Below, one piece after another: positions 1 to 5,610 of a stretch of DNA of 5,931 bases (its first letter is position 1; each line of letters starts with the position of its first letter). The DNA comes from M55B144 sp964550615 (GTDB lineage Bacteria > Bipolaricaulota > Bipolaricaulia > UBA7950 > UBA9294): contig CAZKAB010000062.1 in assembly GCA_964550615.1 (NCBI GenBank), positions 1 to 5,931 of the forward strand, written 5' to 3'. The notes beneath the pieces were generated by a model, which saw nothing but the letters and a program-made list of their open reading frames with translations, was not told where the DNA came from and did no database searches. The position numbers and the translations under genes are program-made.

Positions 1-28
1 GGCTTCCACCCGTTGAACAATCCGGTTA

Positions 29-2110
29 CTATTGCCTGAAATCGATCCTCATTCCTTGATACGGGAAGATGAAATCGATCCCGAGATCGTTGATTTGATC
101 GAGCTGCCTCGAGATTACGCTCAACGGCGGCTCGACCATCTGGAAGACCGGCTTAATGTGAGTAACGATGATCGGGAATCCGGCGAGCGCGCCGTATGGA
201 TCACCGGCATCGACCAACTGCGCCAACGTGTGCATTTCGGCCATCATCCAGCTTGGGGTCAGATGTCCAAACAACAGGCTGTCGGGCTTCCCCTCCGCGT
301 AGGAGACTTCGAGGAACATGCCAAGGAGACTCCCGTCGGCGATCAGCGGAGCTATCCTCTCCCACACAGCGGTGATCAGGCCGGTCTGCTCGACGCCTTC
401 AGGGCCCACATCTCCGACATACAACACGTAGTATTCGCCTGAACGAACGAGAAACGCGGTGGATTCATACGGAGCATCGTGGCTGACGACGAATGCCTCT
501 ACCGTCATCGACGTGCCGGGAATTGGCGTCTCGACCCCGGGCGAGAGCACGGCGTACTCGTAGTATCCGAGGGACACCAAATCGGGCCACGTTTTCCAGT
601 TATATACCCCGCTTGAGATGTTGTCGATCGTCGACTGAATGCCCATGATCGGCTTCTTCGCTCCGTAGATATCGGCTGGGGAGTTTATGTACTGGGCCGC
701 CATGTGATCGAGATGGGCGTGGGATATCAGGTACGCCTTGATGTTCTGGTATATGTACCCCTCTCGGGTGAGGTTCGACCCACTTGGAACCTTGAAGTCC
801 CACAGGTTGCCGAGCTCATCGGCCCGGCGGATGCCCACGGTCAGGGTGCCGGCATCGAGCGCAATCGCTTCATTCGGGACCTCGGACGGAAACAGCATAT
901 AGCCCGACACGTTGTCCTCCCGCGGTCCGCCGCCGCACCCGAGTACGACCACCGACATCTTGGCATCGTTCGGATTGATTTCGAACGCCGCAAAGACGTT
1001 GCGCTGGTACTTCGGATTGAAGTTGTTGTCCGCCCCGAGGATGAGAGTGTAGTTGCCGTTTTGAAGCTGCGGACCGACTGCGATCGCTTCCATATTGTCC
1101 GGATCGAAGTCGACGTCGGACTGCACTGGATCATCCGAAAGCCGCAAGAGCCTAGTCTTGTGAACGGTCAATCCAGTGTACGGCGGATCTGCGAGCGCCT
1201 TCGTCGCGAGTACCTTCTCCCGGTCGTAGACGTAGGGGGCGAGCTTGACGCCGAACAGGGCAATGTGGTTCCCGGCCCCGTCGACGTACGAGCGCTCCAT
1301 CACAATCAGATCGAACTCCGGCGTGATGTTTCCAACGTAGGCGATGCCTGGGACGCCGTTGTCGCCGGACTTGCCCTCGGCCGGACGCGCGAACAGAGGC
1401 TCCGTAACGTAGACATACTCGCCGACTACTTTGGGTGCATCGCCCGTCATGTCGTACTGGATGATGCGAACGGGTGTTCCTGCATCTGCCGTCGCCACGT
1501 CGCCGTCTTGAACCAGCGCTTCCTCGTTCATTACGTAGAGCGTGCTCCCGTCCGGCGTTATCGTCGCTGCCTCGAACGACATGTTATTTCGCACTCCGCG
1601 AATCTGGACATCGCCGTCGAATGCAGGAATGAACTCCTCCGGAACCGGCAACTCCGCGACCAGCTCTCCCTTGTGTGTGAACTCCCGGATCCAGGGGGCA
1701 TTCGCGGCGTCACGCTCTGAACAGACGATGAACCCATCCTCTGTCCACAACACTTCCTCGCCGTCCAGCGTGCCCGCAGCGTACGGTTGGATACCGGCGG
1801 TGGACTGATCGCTGTCGAGTTGGATCACACCTTTGACGTCGACGGCGTGCAGTCCCTGGAGATCCACGGCGATACTCATTTCGTACAACACACCCGGCGG
1901 GGAGATGTTGTCGCCCCGATCGTCTCCGATCGCGTAGAACGTCCCGTCCGGTGCCATCGTCAGCCCCGAAATTTCCCCGACTTTGATCCCGTCGAACACC
2001 CACCCCTCTTTGGGCGGCTCAAAGCTGCCGAGAAAGTTCAGCTCGGTCGCAGAAGCAGACAAGCCTAAGAGCACGACGGCCAGACTAATCATTAAGATAC
2101 ATCGCTTCAT
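29..2110 (-). CDS. Exported two-domain protein: phytase-type esterase-like domain fused to class II cAMP phosphodiesterase
   Basis: This 693-residue protein probably acts outside the cytoplasm. Residues 1-21 form a signal peptide (Lys-Arg start, hydrophobic core, Ala-Ser-Ala before the likely cleavage at T22). Residues about 25-375 resemble the 'esterase-like activity of phytase' family: GEISGLTMAPDG near 45-56, GDDRG at 62-66, SFEAATITPDG mid-domain, and DNMEAIAVGP followed by ILGADNNFN near the end. From about residue 385 a class II cyclic-nucleotide phosphodiesterase begins (VVVLGCGGGP). It carries the metal-binding motif H464-x-H466-x-D468-H469, then H544, D567 (GDVGPEG), H616 (GHLTP) and H651 (VTHIKP), so it looks catalytically complete. 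Known members of that family hydrolyse cAMP, and Vibrio fischeri CpdP is periplasmic; the substrate here is inferred. The ATG at 2110 is chosen over a GTG 16 codons upstream because it has an ideal ribosome site and begins the signal peptide. The gene is divergent from the peroxide operon, with no evident functional link. Confidence 0.85.
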   Translation of the reverse strand: MKRCILMISLAVVLLGLSASATELNFLGSFEPPKEGWVFDGIKVGEISGLTMAPDGTFYAIGDDRGDNISPPGVLYEMSIAVDLQGLHAVDVKGVIQLDSDQSTAGIQPYAAGTLDGEEVLWTEDGFIVCSERDAANAPWIREFTHKGELVAELPVPEEFIPAFDGDVQIRGVRNNMSFEAATITPDGSTLYVMNEEALVQDGDVATADAGTPVRIIQYDMTGDAPKVVGEYVYVTEPLFARPAEGKSGDNGVPGIAYVGNITPEFDLIVMERSYVDGAGNHIALFGVKLAPYVYDREKVLATKALADPPYTGLTVHKTRLLRLSDDPVQSDVDFDPDNMEAIAVGPQLQNGNYTLILGADNNFNPKYQRNVFAAFEINPNDAKMSVVVLGCGGGPREDNVSGYMLFPSEVPNEAIALDAGTLTVGIRRADELGNLWDFKVPSGSNLTREGYIYQNIKAYLISHAHLDHMAAQYINSPADIYGAKKPIMGIQSTIDNISSGVYNWKTWPDLVSLGYYEYAVLSPGVETPIPGTSMTVEAFVVSHDAPYESTAFLVRSGEYYVLYVGDVGPEGVEQTGLITAVWERIAPLIADGSLLGMFLEVSYAEGKPDSLLFGHLTPSWMMAEMHTLAQLVDAGDPYGALAGFPIIVTHIKPVFQMVEPPLSVISRQLDQINDLGIDFIFPYQGMRIDFRQ

Positions 2111-2116
2111 TCCGAT

Positions 2117-2124
2117 ACCTCCTT
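2117..2124 (-). promoter_or_regulatory. Ribosome binding site that decides the start of the phosphodiesterase fusion gene
   Basis: On the minus strand AAGGAGGT lies 6 bases before the ATG at 2110-2108. The upstream in-frame GTG at 2158-2156 has no purine-rich site at a usable distance, and using it would place 16 polar residues ahead of the signal peptide. Confidence 0.8.
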
Positions 2125-2274
2125 GTGTTCTTGGTTCAGGACTTCCTTCTTCCGACACCTCTCTGTTTTCCGATCTCTCCTTTCTCTCGGTCGACCCGCC
2201 CTACGCTCTGAGTTTGCCGTTCGCGCAAGCCCAGCCCTCTAGTGTTCGCCGGTTTTCGGTTCACTCCTGTAGCT

Positions 2275-2304
2275 AGTGTAGATCTTCACAGATCATCATG
2301 ACAA
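2275..2304 (-). promoter_or_regulatory. Possible sigma-70-type promoter for the phosphodiesterase fusion gene
   Basis: Read on the minus strand, TTGTCA (2304-2299) is followed after 18 bases by TACACT (2280-2275). The -35 matches consensus at 5 of 6 positions and the -10 at 4 of 6. It would give a leader of about 160 bases before the ATG at 2110. This is the best candidate I see in the divergent region on this strand, but such matches occur by chance. Confidence 0.25.
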
Positions 2305-2755
2305 AAAGCCGTCTCAAAGGGTTAGATATACGTGGCGGCTTGTCAGCAATTGCCGCACAAGGTGAAGGGAACGCGGGATTTACGCGTCTATTGAATCACG
2401 GCGCCCCGAGNNNNNNNNNNNNNNNNNNNNNNNNNNNNNNNNNNNNNNNNNNNNNNNNNNNNNNNNNNNNNNNNNNNNNNNNNNNNNNNNNNNNNNNNNN
2501 NNNNNNNNNNCACAAGGTGAAGGGAACGCGGGATTTACGCGTCTATTGAATCACGGCGCCCCGAGAGGAGCCGTGATCTTGGCCGTTCTTCGAACAGCTT
2601 GCCAGTTGCTTGCAGGTCCGCATGGGCAGACTGTTGAGGGATCCGACGATGACTTCCTTACAGATAGCGGACCGGTCGCGAGGTGTCCCGCTTCTAGCGG
2701 ATCTCGGAATGCAATTGCTGGAAACCCGTGTAGAAGCCGCTGCCCATATCTCTGA
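2298..2755 (+). CDS. Doubtful small reading frame interrupted by the scaffold gap
   Basis: A frame starts at ATG 2298 and runs into the run of N. Beyond the gap, a frame ending at the TGA at 2753-2755 begins with the same residues (GEGNAGFTRLLNHGAP). If the two identical 55-base flanks are overlapped, removing 155 bases, the halves fall in the same frame and give one uninterrupted protein of 100 residues. I do not recognise it. The middle (GAVILAVLRTACQLLAG) is mildly hydrophobic, and the C-terminal third is rich in Ser, Pro, Arg and Cys, which is more typical of non-coding sequence. There is no Shine-Dalgarno site before the ATG. A terminator-like hairpin begins at the base after its stop codon. 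It may be a real small gene, a remnant of a longer gene, or chance. Confidence 0.2.
2356..2410 (+). repeat. 55-base direct repeat, left copy, abutting the gap
   Basis: These 55 bases, starting CACAAGGTGA and ending GGCGCCCCGAG, are identical to 2511-2565 and end exactly where the N run begins. An exact 55-base match of two contig ends is what a de Bruijn assembler with k=55 leaves when contigs are cut at a shared node. I read it as an assembly overlap rather than a biological repeat. Confidence 0.95.
2411..2510. other. Scaffold gap of 100 N
   Basis: Exactly 100 undetermined bases are present, a conventional placeholder length. The true distance is unknown. Because both flanks are the same 55-mer, the real sequence may have no gap here and contain the 55-mer only once, or it may hold an unresolved repeat. 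Confidence 0.98.
2511..2565 (+). repeat. 55-base direct repeat, right copy, abutting the gap
   Basis: This is identical to 2356-2410 and starts at the first base after the N run. Its last bases form the left arm of an 8-base inverted repeat, ATCACGGC at 2550-2557 and GCCGTGAT at 2570-2577 with a 12-base loop. That hairpin exists in full only on the right side of the gap. Confidence 0.95.
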
Positions 2756-2780
2756 GACTGAATGTTCTTTCAGTCCTTTT
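2756..2780 (+). terminator. Weak rho-independent terminator candidate
   Basis: GACTGAA (2756-2762) and TTCAGTC (2769-2775) form a perfect 7-base stem with a 6-base loop, followed by CTTTT. The stem is A/T-rich in half its pairs and the T run is only four bases, so it would be weak. It starts directly after the stop codon of the doubtful reading frame ending at 2755 and would insulate the peroxide operon from transcription arriving from the left. Confidence 0.4.
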
Positions 2781-2883
2781 GAGCCTTGAGGCCGATCCTC
2801 ATCTGCCGATCGACTGGTAGCCGGTCAAATATGGACTGCATCTATCCCGAGCAGCGGTGTATTGGTCAGCCTGCGTGCGCATA

Positions 2884-2912
2884 TTGACTGTGTCACGACA
2901 CAATTGTATAGT
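2884..2912 (+). promoter_or_regulatory. Sigma-70-type promoter of the peroxide-defence operon
   Basis: TTGACT (2884-2889) and TATAGT (2907-2912) are separated by exactly 17 bases. Each hexamer matches its consensus at 5 of 6 positions, and the T-A and final T of the -10 are kept. Transcription would begin near 2919, giving a leader of about 35 bases before the peroxiredoxin ATG. It is the only strong promoter I see upstream of the three genes. Confidence 0.7.
2889..2907. promoter_or_regulatory. Candidate operator: overlapping palindromes in the promoter spacer
   Basis: TGTGTC-AC-GACACA (2889-2902) is a perfect 6+6 dyad, and ACAATTGT (2900-2907) is a perfect 8-base palindrome sharing three bases with it. 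Together they fill the whole spacer between the -35 and -10 hexamers, the classical place for a repressor site. The natural candidate is the PerR-type repressor encoded two genes downstream, but the dyad does not resemble the Bacillus PerR box. A weaker PerR-box-like stretch (9 of 14 positions of TTATAATnATTATAA) overlaps the -10 and start point at 2906-2920. Confidence 0.45.
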
Positions 2913-2940
2913 TATTCCTATTAGGTAACGAACATGTAGT

Positions 2941-2947
2941 AAGGAGG
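2941..2947 (+). promoter_or_regulatory. Ribosome binding site of the peroxiredoxin gene
   Basis: AAGGAGG lies 6 bases before the ATG at 2954. Another ATG at 2949-2951 is out of frame and too close to this site, so 2954 is the start. Confidence 0.85.
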
Positions 2948-2953
2948 AATGTC

Positions 2954-3592
2954 ATGGAAGGAAAGATTCCCCTTCTAGGCGACGCGTTCCCAGAAATAGC
3001 GGTGCAAACAACGCATGGAAAGCTGTCGCTGCCGGGAGACTACAAAGGAAAGTGGTTTGTTCTATTCAGTCATCCGGCCGATTTCACACCAGTCTGCACG
3101 ACGGAATTTGTTGCGTTTCAGAAACGCTACGAGCAGTTCCGAAAACTTGAATGCATGCTTGTTGGCATGAGCATCGACCAGGTTTTCTCGCACATGAAGT
3201 GGGTCGAGTGGATCAAGGAAAAGCTTGACGTCGAGATTCAGTACCCGATTATCGCGGGAACCGAGACGCTCGCGGGAAAGCTGGGGCTCGTACACCCCGG
3301 AAAGGGAACAAACACCGTTCGCGCCGTCTTCATCGTGGATCCAAAAGGCATCCTTCGAGCGCTACTCTACTACCCTCAAGAACTTGGCCGGAATATGGAC
3401 GAGATTGTAAGGATGGTGAGAGGCCTCAAGCTGGCAGACGAGCAGGGTGTTGCGATCCCGGCTGGTTGGCCGGAGAACGAGCTTGTGCAAGACCATGTCA
3501 TAGTCCCGCCGGCGACAGACATTGCTGCAGCGAAGAAGCGGCCGCAGGAATACGAGTGTTTTGATTGGTGGTTCTGCCACAAGGCCAAGTAG
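2954..3592 (+). CDS. Peroxiredoxin, Prx6-type (AhpC/TSA family)
   Basis: This thiol peroxidase reduces hydrogen peroxide and organic hydroperoxides in the cytoplasm. At 212 residues it has the usual length for the Prx6 group. The active-site loop is P41-A-D-F-T45-P-V-C48, with C48 the peroxidatic cysteine and T45 its partner; R123 (in TVRAVFIVD) is the conserved active-site arginine. The C-terminal arm carries C202 and C208 in a CFDWWFCHK context. That pair and spacing recall the archaeal thioredoxin peroxidase of Aeropyrum pernix, where the distal cysteine resolves the sulfenic acid, so this is probably not a strict 1-Cys enzyme. C67 is an additional cysteine. It is the first gene of the operon, directly behind a strong promoter, with the perR-like gene 29 bases downstream. 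The reductant (thioredoxin, rubredoxin or other) cannot be told from the sequence. Confidence 0.93.
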   Translation: MEGKIPLLGDAFPEIAVQTTHGKLSLPGDYKGKWFVLFSHPADFTPVCTTEFVAFQKRYEQFRKLECMLVGMSIDQVFSHMKWVEWIKEKLDVEIQYPIIAGTETLAGKLGLVHPGKGTNTVRAVFIVDPKGILRALLYYPQELGRNMDEIVRMVRGLKLADEQGVAIPAGWPENELVQDHVIVPPATDIAAAKKRPQEYECFDWWFCHKAK

Positions 3593-3611
3593 TCGTCTTA
3601 GCAAGCAGCAC

Positions 3612-3616
3612 AGGAG
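3612..3616 (+). promoter_or_regulatory. Ribosome binding site that decides the start of the PerR-type regulator
   Basis: AGGAG is 5 bases before the ATG at 3622. An earlier in-frame GTG at 3565, inside the peroxiredoxin gene, has no such site and would add 19 residues lacking any family similarity. Confidence 0.7.
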
Positions 3617-3621
3617 TTCAG

Positions 3622-4077
3622 ATGGGCGACAATATCGATGCCTCTTTGGAGAGGCTCGAAGATGCGTGCCGGAAGGTCGGAGCAAGGGTTACCCAACAGA
3701 GGCGGGAGATTCTGCGCGTTCTGGCGGCGTCCGATGCGCATCCGGACGCACTGACGGTGCTGCGGCGCGTGCGGAAGCGAATGCCGACGATCTCCTTCGA
3801 CACCGTTTATCGCACCCTCTCCTTTCTGGAAGAGCACGGCCTCGTCGATCGGGTGTACACGACAGGAGAGCGAGCCCGTTTCGACGGCAATGTGAACCCA
3901 CATCATCACTTTATCTGCACGAGTTGCGGGAGAATCTTCGACTTCGAGAGCATAGAACTCGATTGCACGGGCTCCCCAGAGGCAATAGCAGAAATCGGAC
4001 ACCCCGTGTCCAAACAGCTTCAGATCTTGGGTATCTGCAGGAGATGCAACAGACGCAAGGAGGAGAGTGATGACTGA
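3622..4077 (+). CDS. perR: PerR-type peroxide-sensing transcriptional repressor (Fur family)
   Basis: This 151-residue metal-dependent repressor has an N-terminal winged helix (about 10-85, with VTQQRREIL and the recognition-helix region SFDTVYRTLSFL) and a C-terminal dimerisation and metal domain. Aligned by eye to Bacillus subtilis PerR with a constant offset of three, every ligand is kept: H40, D88, H94, H96 and D107 for the regulatory Fe/Mn site (PerR H37, D85, H91, H93, D104), and C99, C102, C139, C142 for structural zinc. The Asp in RFD, where Fur proteins usually have Glu, points to PerR rather than Fur or Zur. In known PerR, Fe-catalysed oxidation of the two histidines releases DNA. 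Lying between two peroxide-removing genes, it probably represses the whole operon including itself. Its last codons overlap the catalase start by 8 bases. The orthologous symbol is by family resemblance. Confidence 0.88.
   Translation: MGDNIDASLERLEDACRKVGARVTQQRREILRVLAASDAHPDALTVLRRVRKRMPTISFDTVYRTLSFLEEHGLVDRVYTTGERARFDGNVNPHHHFICTSCGRIFDFESIELDCTGSPEAIAEIGHPVSKQLQILGICRRCNRRKEESDD
4057..4063 (+). promoter_or_regulatory. Ribosome binding site of the catalase gene, inside perR
   Basis: AAGGAGG is 6 bases before the ATG at 4070 and only 3 bases before an in-frame GTG at 4067. The spacing selects the ATG. The site lies in the last codons of the PerR-type gene, so translation of the two genes is probably coupled. 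Confidence 0.8.
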
Positions 4078-5524
4078 CGAGAAAGAGGTGAAGCAACTGA
4101 CCACGTCGGCCGGCATCCCGGTCGATGACAACCAAACGTCGCTCACGGCAGGCGAACGCGGACCGACCCTTCTACAGGACCATCACCTGCTTGAGAAACT
4201 TGCGCACTTCAACAGAGAGCGCATCCCGGAGCGCGTCGTTCACGCGAAAGCCGCCGGCGCCTTCGGGTCGTTCACCGTCACCAATGACATCACGAAGTAC
4301 ACGAAGGCCAAAGTGTTCTCGAAGGGCGGCAAGCAAACCGAAGTGTTGGGGCGCTTTTCGACCGTCGCCGGTGAGAAGGGGTCGGCCGACACGGTCCGAG
4401 ATGTGCGAGGCTTTGCGCTCAAGTTCTACACGGAGGAAGGCAACTGGGATATGGTGGGCAATAACACGCCTGTCTTCTTCATTCGGGATGCAATCAAGTT
4501 CCCTGATTTCATCCACACCCAGAAGCGCGATCCACAGACGAACTACAAGGATGATACGGATCAGTGGGACTTCTGGTCTCAGGTTCCCGAATCCCTTCAC
4601 CAAGTGACGATCTTATTCTCGGACCGTGGCATTCCTGCAGGCATCCCATACATGAACGGATACGGAAGTCATACCTACAGCTTCATCAACGCCGCAAACG
4701 AGCGTTTCTGGGTTAAGTTTCATTTCAAGACGCAACAGGGAATCAAGAACCTGATGCAGGATGAGGCCGACCGGCTTGCCGGTTCGGATCCGGACTACGT
4801 CGTGCGGCAGCTGTTCGAGTTAATCGAGAAAGGCGAGTATCCGAAGTGGACGCTCTACGTTCAGATTATGCCGGAGATCGAGGCCGAGACCTACCGTTGG
4901 AATCCGTTTGATCTTACAAAGGTTTGGCCGCACGGCGACTACCCGCTCATCGAAGTTGGCGTTTTGGAGCTAAATCGCAACCCGGCGAACTATTTCGCCG
5001 ATGTGGAGCAGGCCGCGTTCTCGCCGGCAAACGTGCCACCAGGCATCTCGTTCTCTCCGTGCAAGATGCTGCAAGCGCGCCTCTTCGCGTACGCTGATGC
5101 GCACCGATATCGTCTTGGAGTCAACTATGAACGACTCCCGGTCAACGCACCGCGATGCACGACTGTGCACAACTACCAGCGTGACGGGCACATGCGCTTT
5201 GATGACAACGGTGGAGCGTCTCCGAACTACGAGCCGAACAGCTTTGGCGGACCGAAGGCGAATCCTGCATACGCGGAACCGCCCCTGAAGATTTCCGGGG
5301 ACGCGGCACGATACGAGCAGAAGCGAGGCGTTGACGACGATTACACACAGCCTGGCAACCTCTATCGTCTCCTGGCGCCGGAACACAAGCAGCGGCTGGC
5401 CGAAAACATCGCCCGCTCTCTCAAGAAGGCACCACGCGCGATTCAGGAGAAGATGGTCGAGCATTTCCTACGGGCCGATCCCGCGTACGGAGCGGCCGTC
5501 GCACAAGAACTCAAACTACGCTAA
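4070..5524 (+). CDS. katA: Monofunctional heme catalase, small-subunit type
   Basis: This cytoplasmic enzyme turns hydrogen peroxide into water and oxygen. At 484 residues it fits the small-subunit catalases, probably clade 3, and lacks the C-terminal flavodoxin-like domain of the large ones. The distal heme pocket is complete: H58 in RIPERVVHAKAAGAFG and N131 in DMVGNNTPVFF. The proximal heme ligand is Y341 in R337-LFAY-ADAHRYRLG. Other family landmarks are GRFSTVAGEKGSADTVRD (about 94-111), YGSHTYSFIN (about 198-207) and HFKTQQGIKNL (about 218-228). The Catalase core spans about 10-390 and the catalase-related helical domain about 410-480. It is the last gene of the operon, overlapping perR by 8 bases, and probably handles high peroxide loads while the peroxiredoxin handles low ones. 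Nothing is truncated or missing. The symbol katA is the usual one for PerR-controlled small catalases and is not proven. Confidence 0.96.
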   Translation: MTDEKEVKQLTTSAGIPVDDNQTSLTAGERGPTLLQDHHLLEKLAHFNRERIPERVVHAKAAGAFGSFTVTNDITKYTKAKVFSKGGKQTEVLGRFSTVAGEKGSADTVRDVRGFALKFYTEEGNWDMVGNNTPVFFIRDAIKFPDFIHTQKRDPQTNYKDDTDQWDFWSQVPESLHQVTILFSDRGIPAGIPYMNGYGSHTYSFINAANERFWVKFHFKTQQGIKNLMQDEADRLAGSDPDYVVRQLFELIEKGEYPKWTLYVQIMPEIEAETYRWNPFDLTKVWPHGDYPLIEVGVLELNRNPANYFADVEQAAFSPANVPPGISFSPCKMLQARLFAYADAHRYRLGVNYERLPVNAPRCTTVHNYQRDGHMRFDDNGGASPNYEPNSFGGPKANPAYAEPPLKISGDAARYEQKRGVDDDYTQPGNLYRLLAPEHKQRLAENIARSLKKAPRAIQEKMVEHFLRADPAYGAAVAQELKLR

Positions 5525-5573
5525 ATCGGTAATGGTAAGCATGGCACCAGGGACTCACTGAAGCGTCCAGAAA

Positions 5574-5610
5574 TGCACACGGGATGAGTACATGGCTCAT
5601 CCCGTGTACA
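5574..5610 (+). terminator. Strong hairpin after the catalase gene, probable transcript end
   Basis: ACACGGGATGAG (5577-5588) and CTCATCCCGTGT (5596-5607) form a perfect 12-base stem with a 7-base loop (TACATGG). Allowing one C/A mismatch, TG and CA extend it to 5574-5610. It starts about 50 bases beyond the catalase stop. No T run follows on the plus strand, so it is not a textbook intrinsic terminator. It may instead stabilise the 3' end of the operon messenger, or act on a transcript from the other strand, where a short TTTCT lies just beyond it. Confidence 0.5.

Noticed and set aside
704..1720. Plus-strand open frame of 338 codons
   Set aside because: It lies wholly antisense to the phosphodiesterase fusion gene, whose product has clear domains. 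The translation is rich in Arg, Val and His with no recognisable family, as expected of the complementary frame of a GC-rich gene.
2156..2158. GTG as upstream start of the phosphodiesterase fusion gene
   Set aside because: It has no ribosome site at a workable distance and would place 16 polar residues before an obvious signal peptide, whereas the ATG at 2110 has a near-perfect site.
2301..2340. Minus-strand hairpin AGCCG...CGGCT followed by TTTTT, as a terminator
   Set aside because: The stem is only 5 bases with a loop of more than 20 bases, too weak to support, and no gene is known to end there on that strand.
2298..2549. Reading frame running through the run of N
   Set aside because: The frame across 100 undetermined bases is arbitrary, because the true gap length is unknown. 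Only the halves outside the gap carry information.
2649..2789. 46-codon plus-strand frame with GAGGG 8 bases before its ATG
   Set aside because: The product is unrecognised, and its end runs through the terminator-like hairpin at 2756-2780. Too short to support without conservation data.
2791..2811. GCCGATC direct repeat (2791-2797 and 2805-2811)
   Set aside because: Seven bases repeated twice are expected by chance in a region of this size, and they are not placed relative to the promoter in any meaningful way.
4067..4069. GTG as catalase start, one codon earlier
   Set aside because: It is only 3 bases from AAGGAGG, whereas the ATG at 4070 is at the ideal 6 bases. The product would differ by one residue.
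3522..4070. Plus-strand 182-codon frame overlapping the end of the peroxiredoxin and most of perR
   Set aside because: It is the shifted frame of two well-supported genes; the product is Arg/Ser-rich with no family similarity.
3622..4077. Assignment of the regulator as Fur or Zur
   Set aside because: The RFD aspartate, the HxH before CxxC and the neighbouring peroxide genes favour PerR. The long His-rich stretch of Fur and a zinc-transport context are absent.
3598..4146. Minus-strand 182-codon frame opposite perR
   Set aside because: It is antisense to a gene with every expected Fur-family residue, and there is no sign of its own ribosome site or family.
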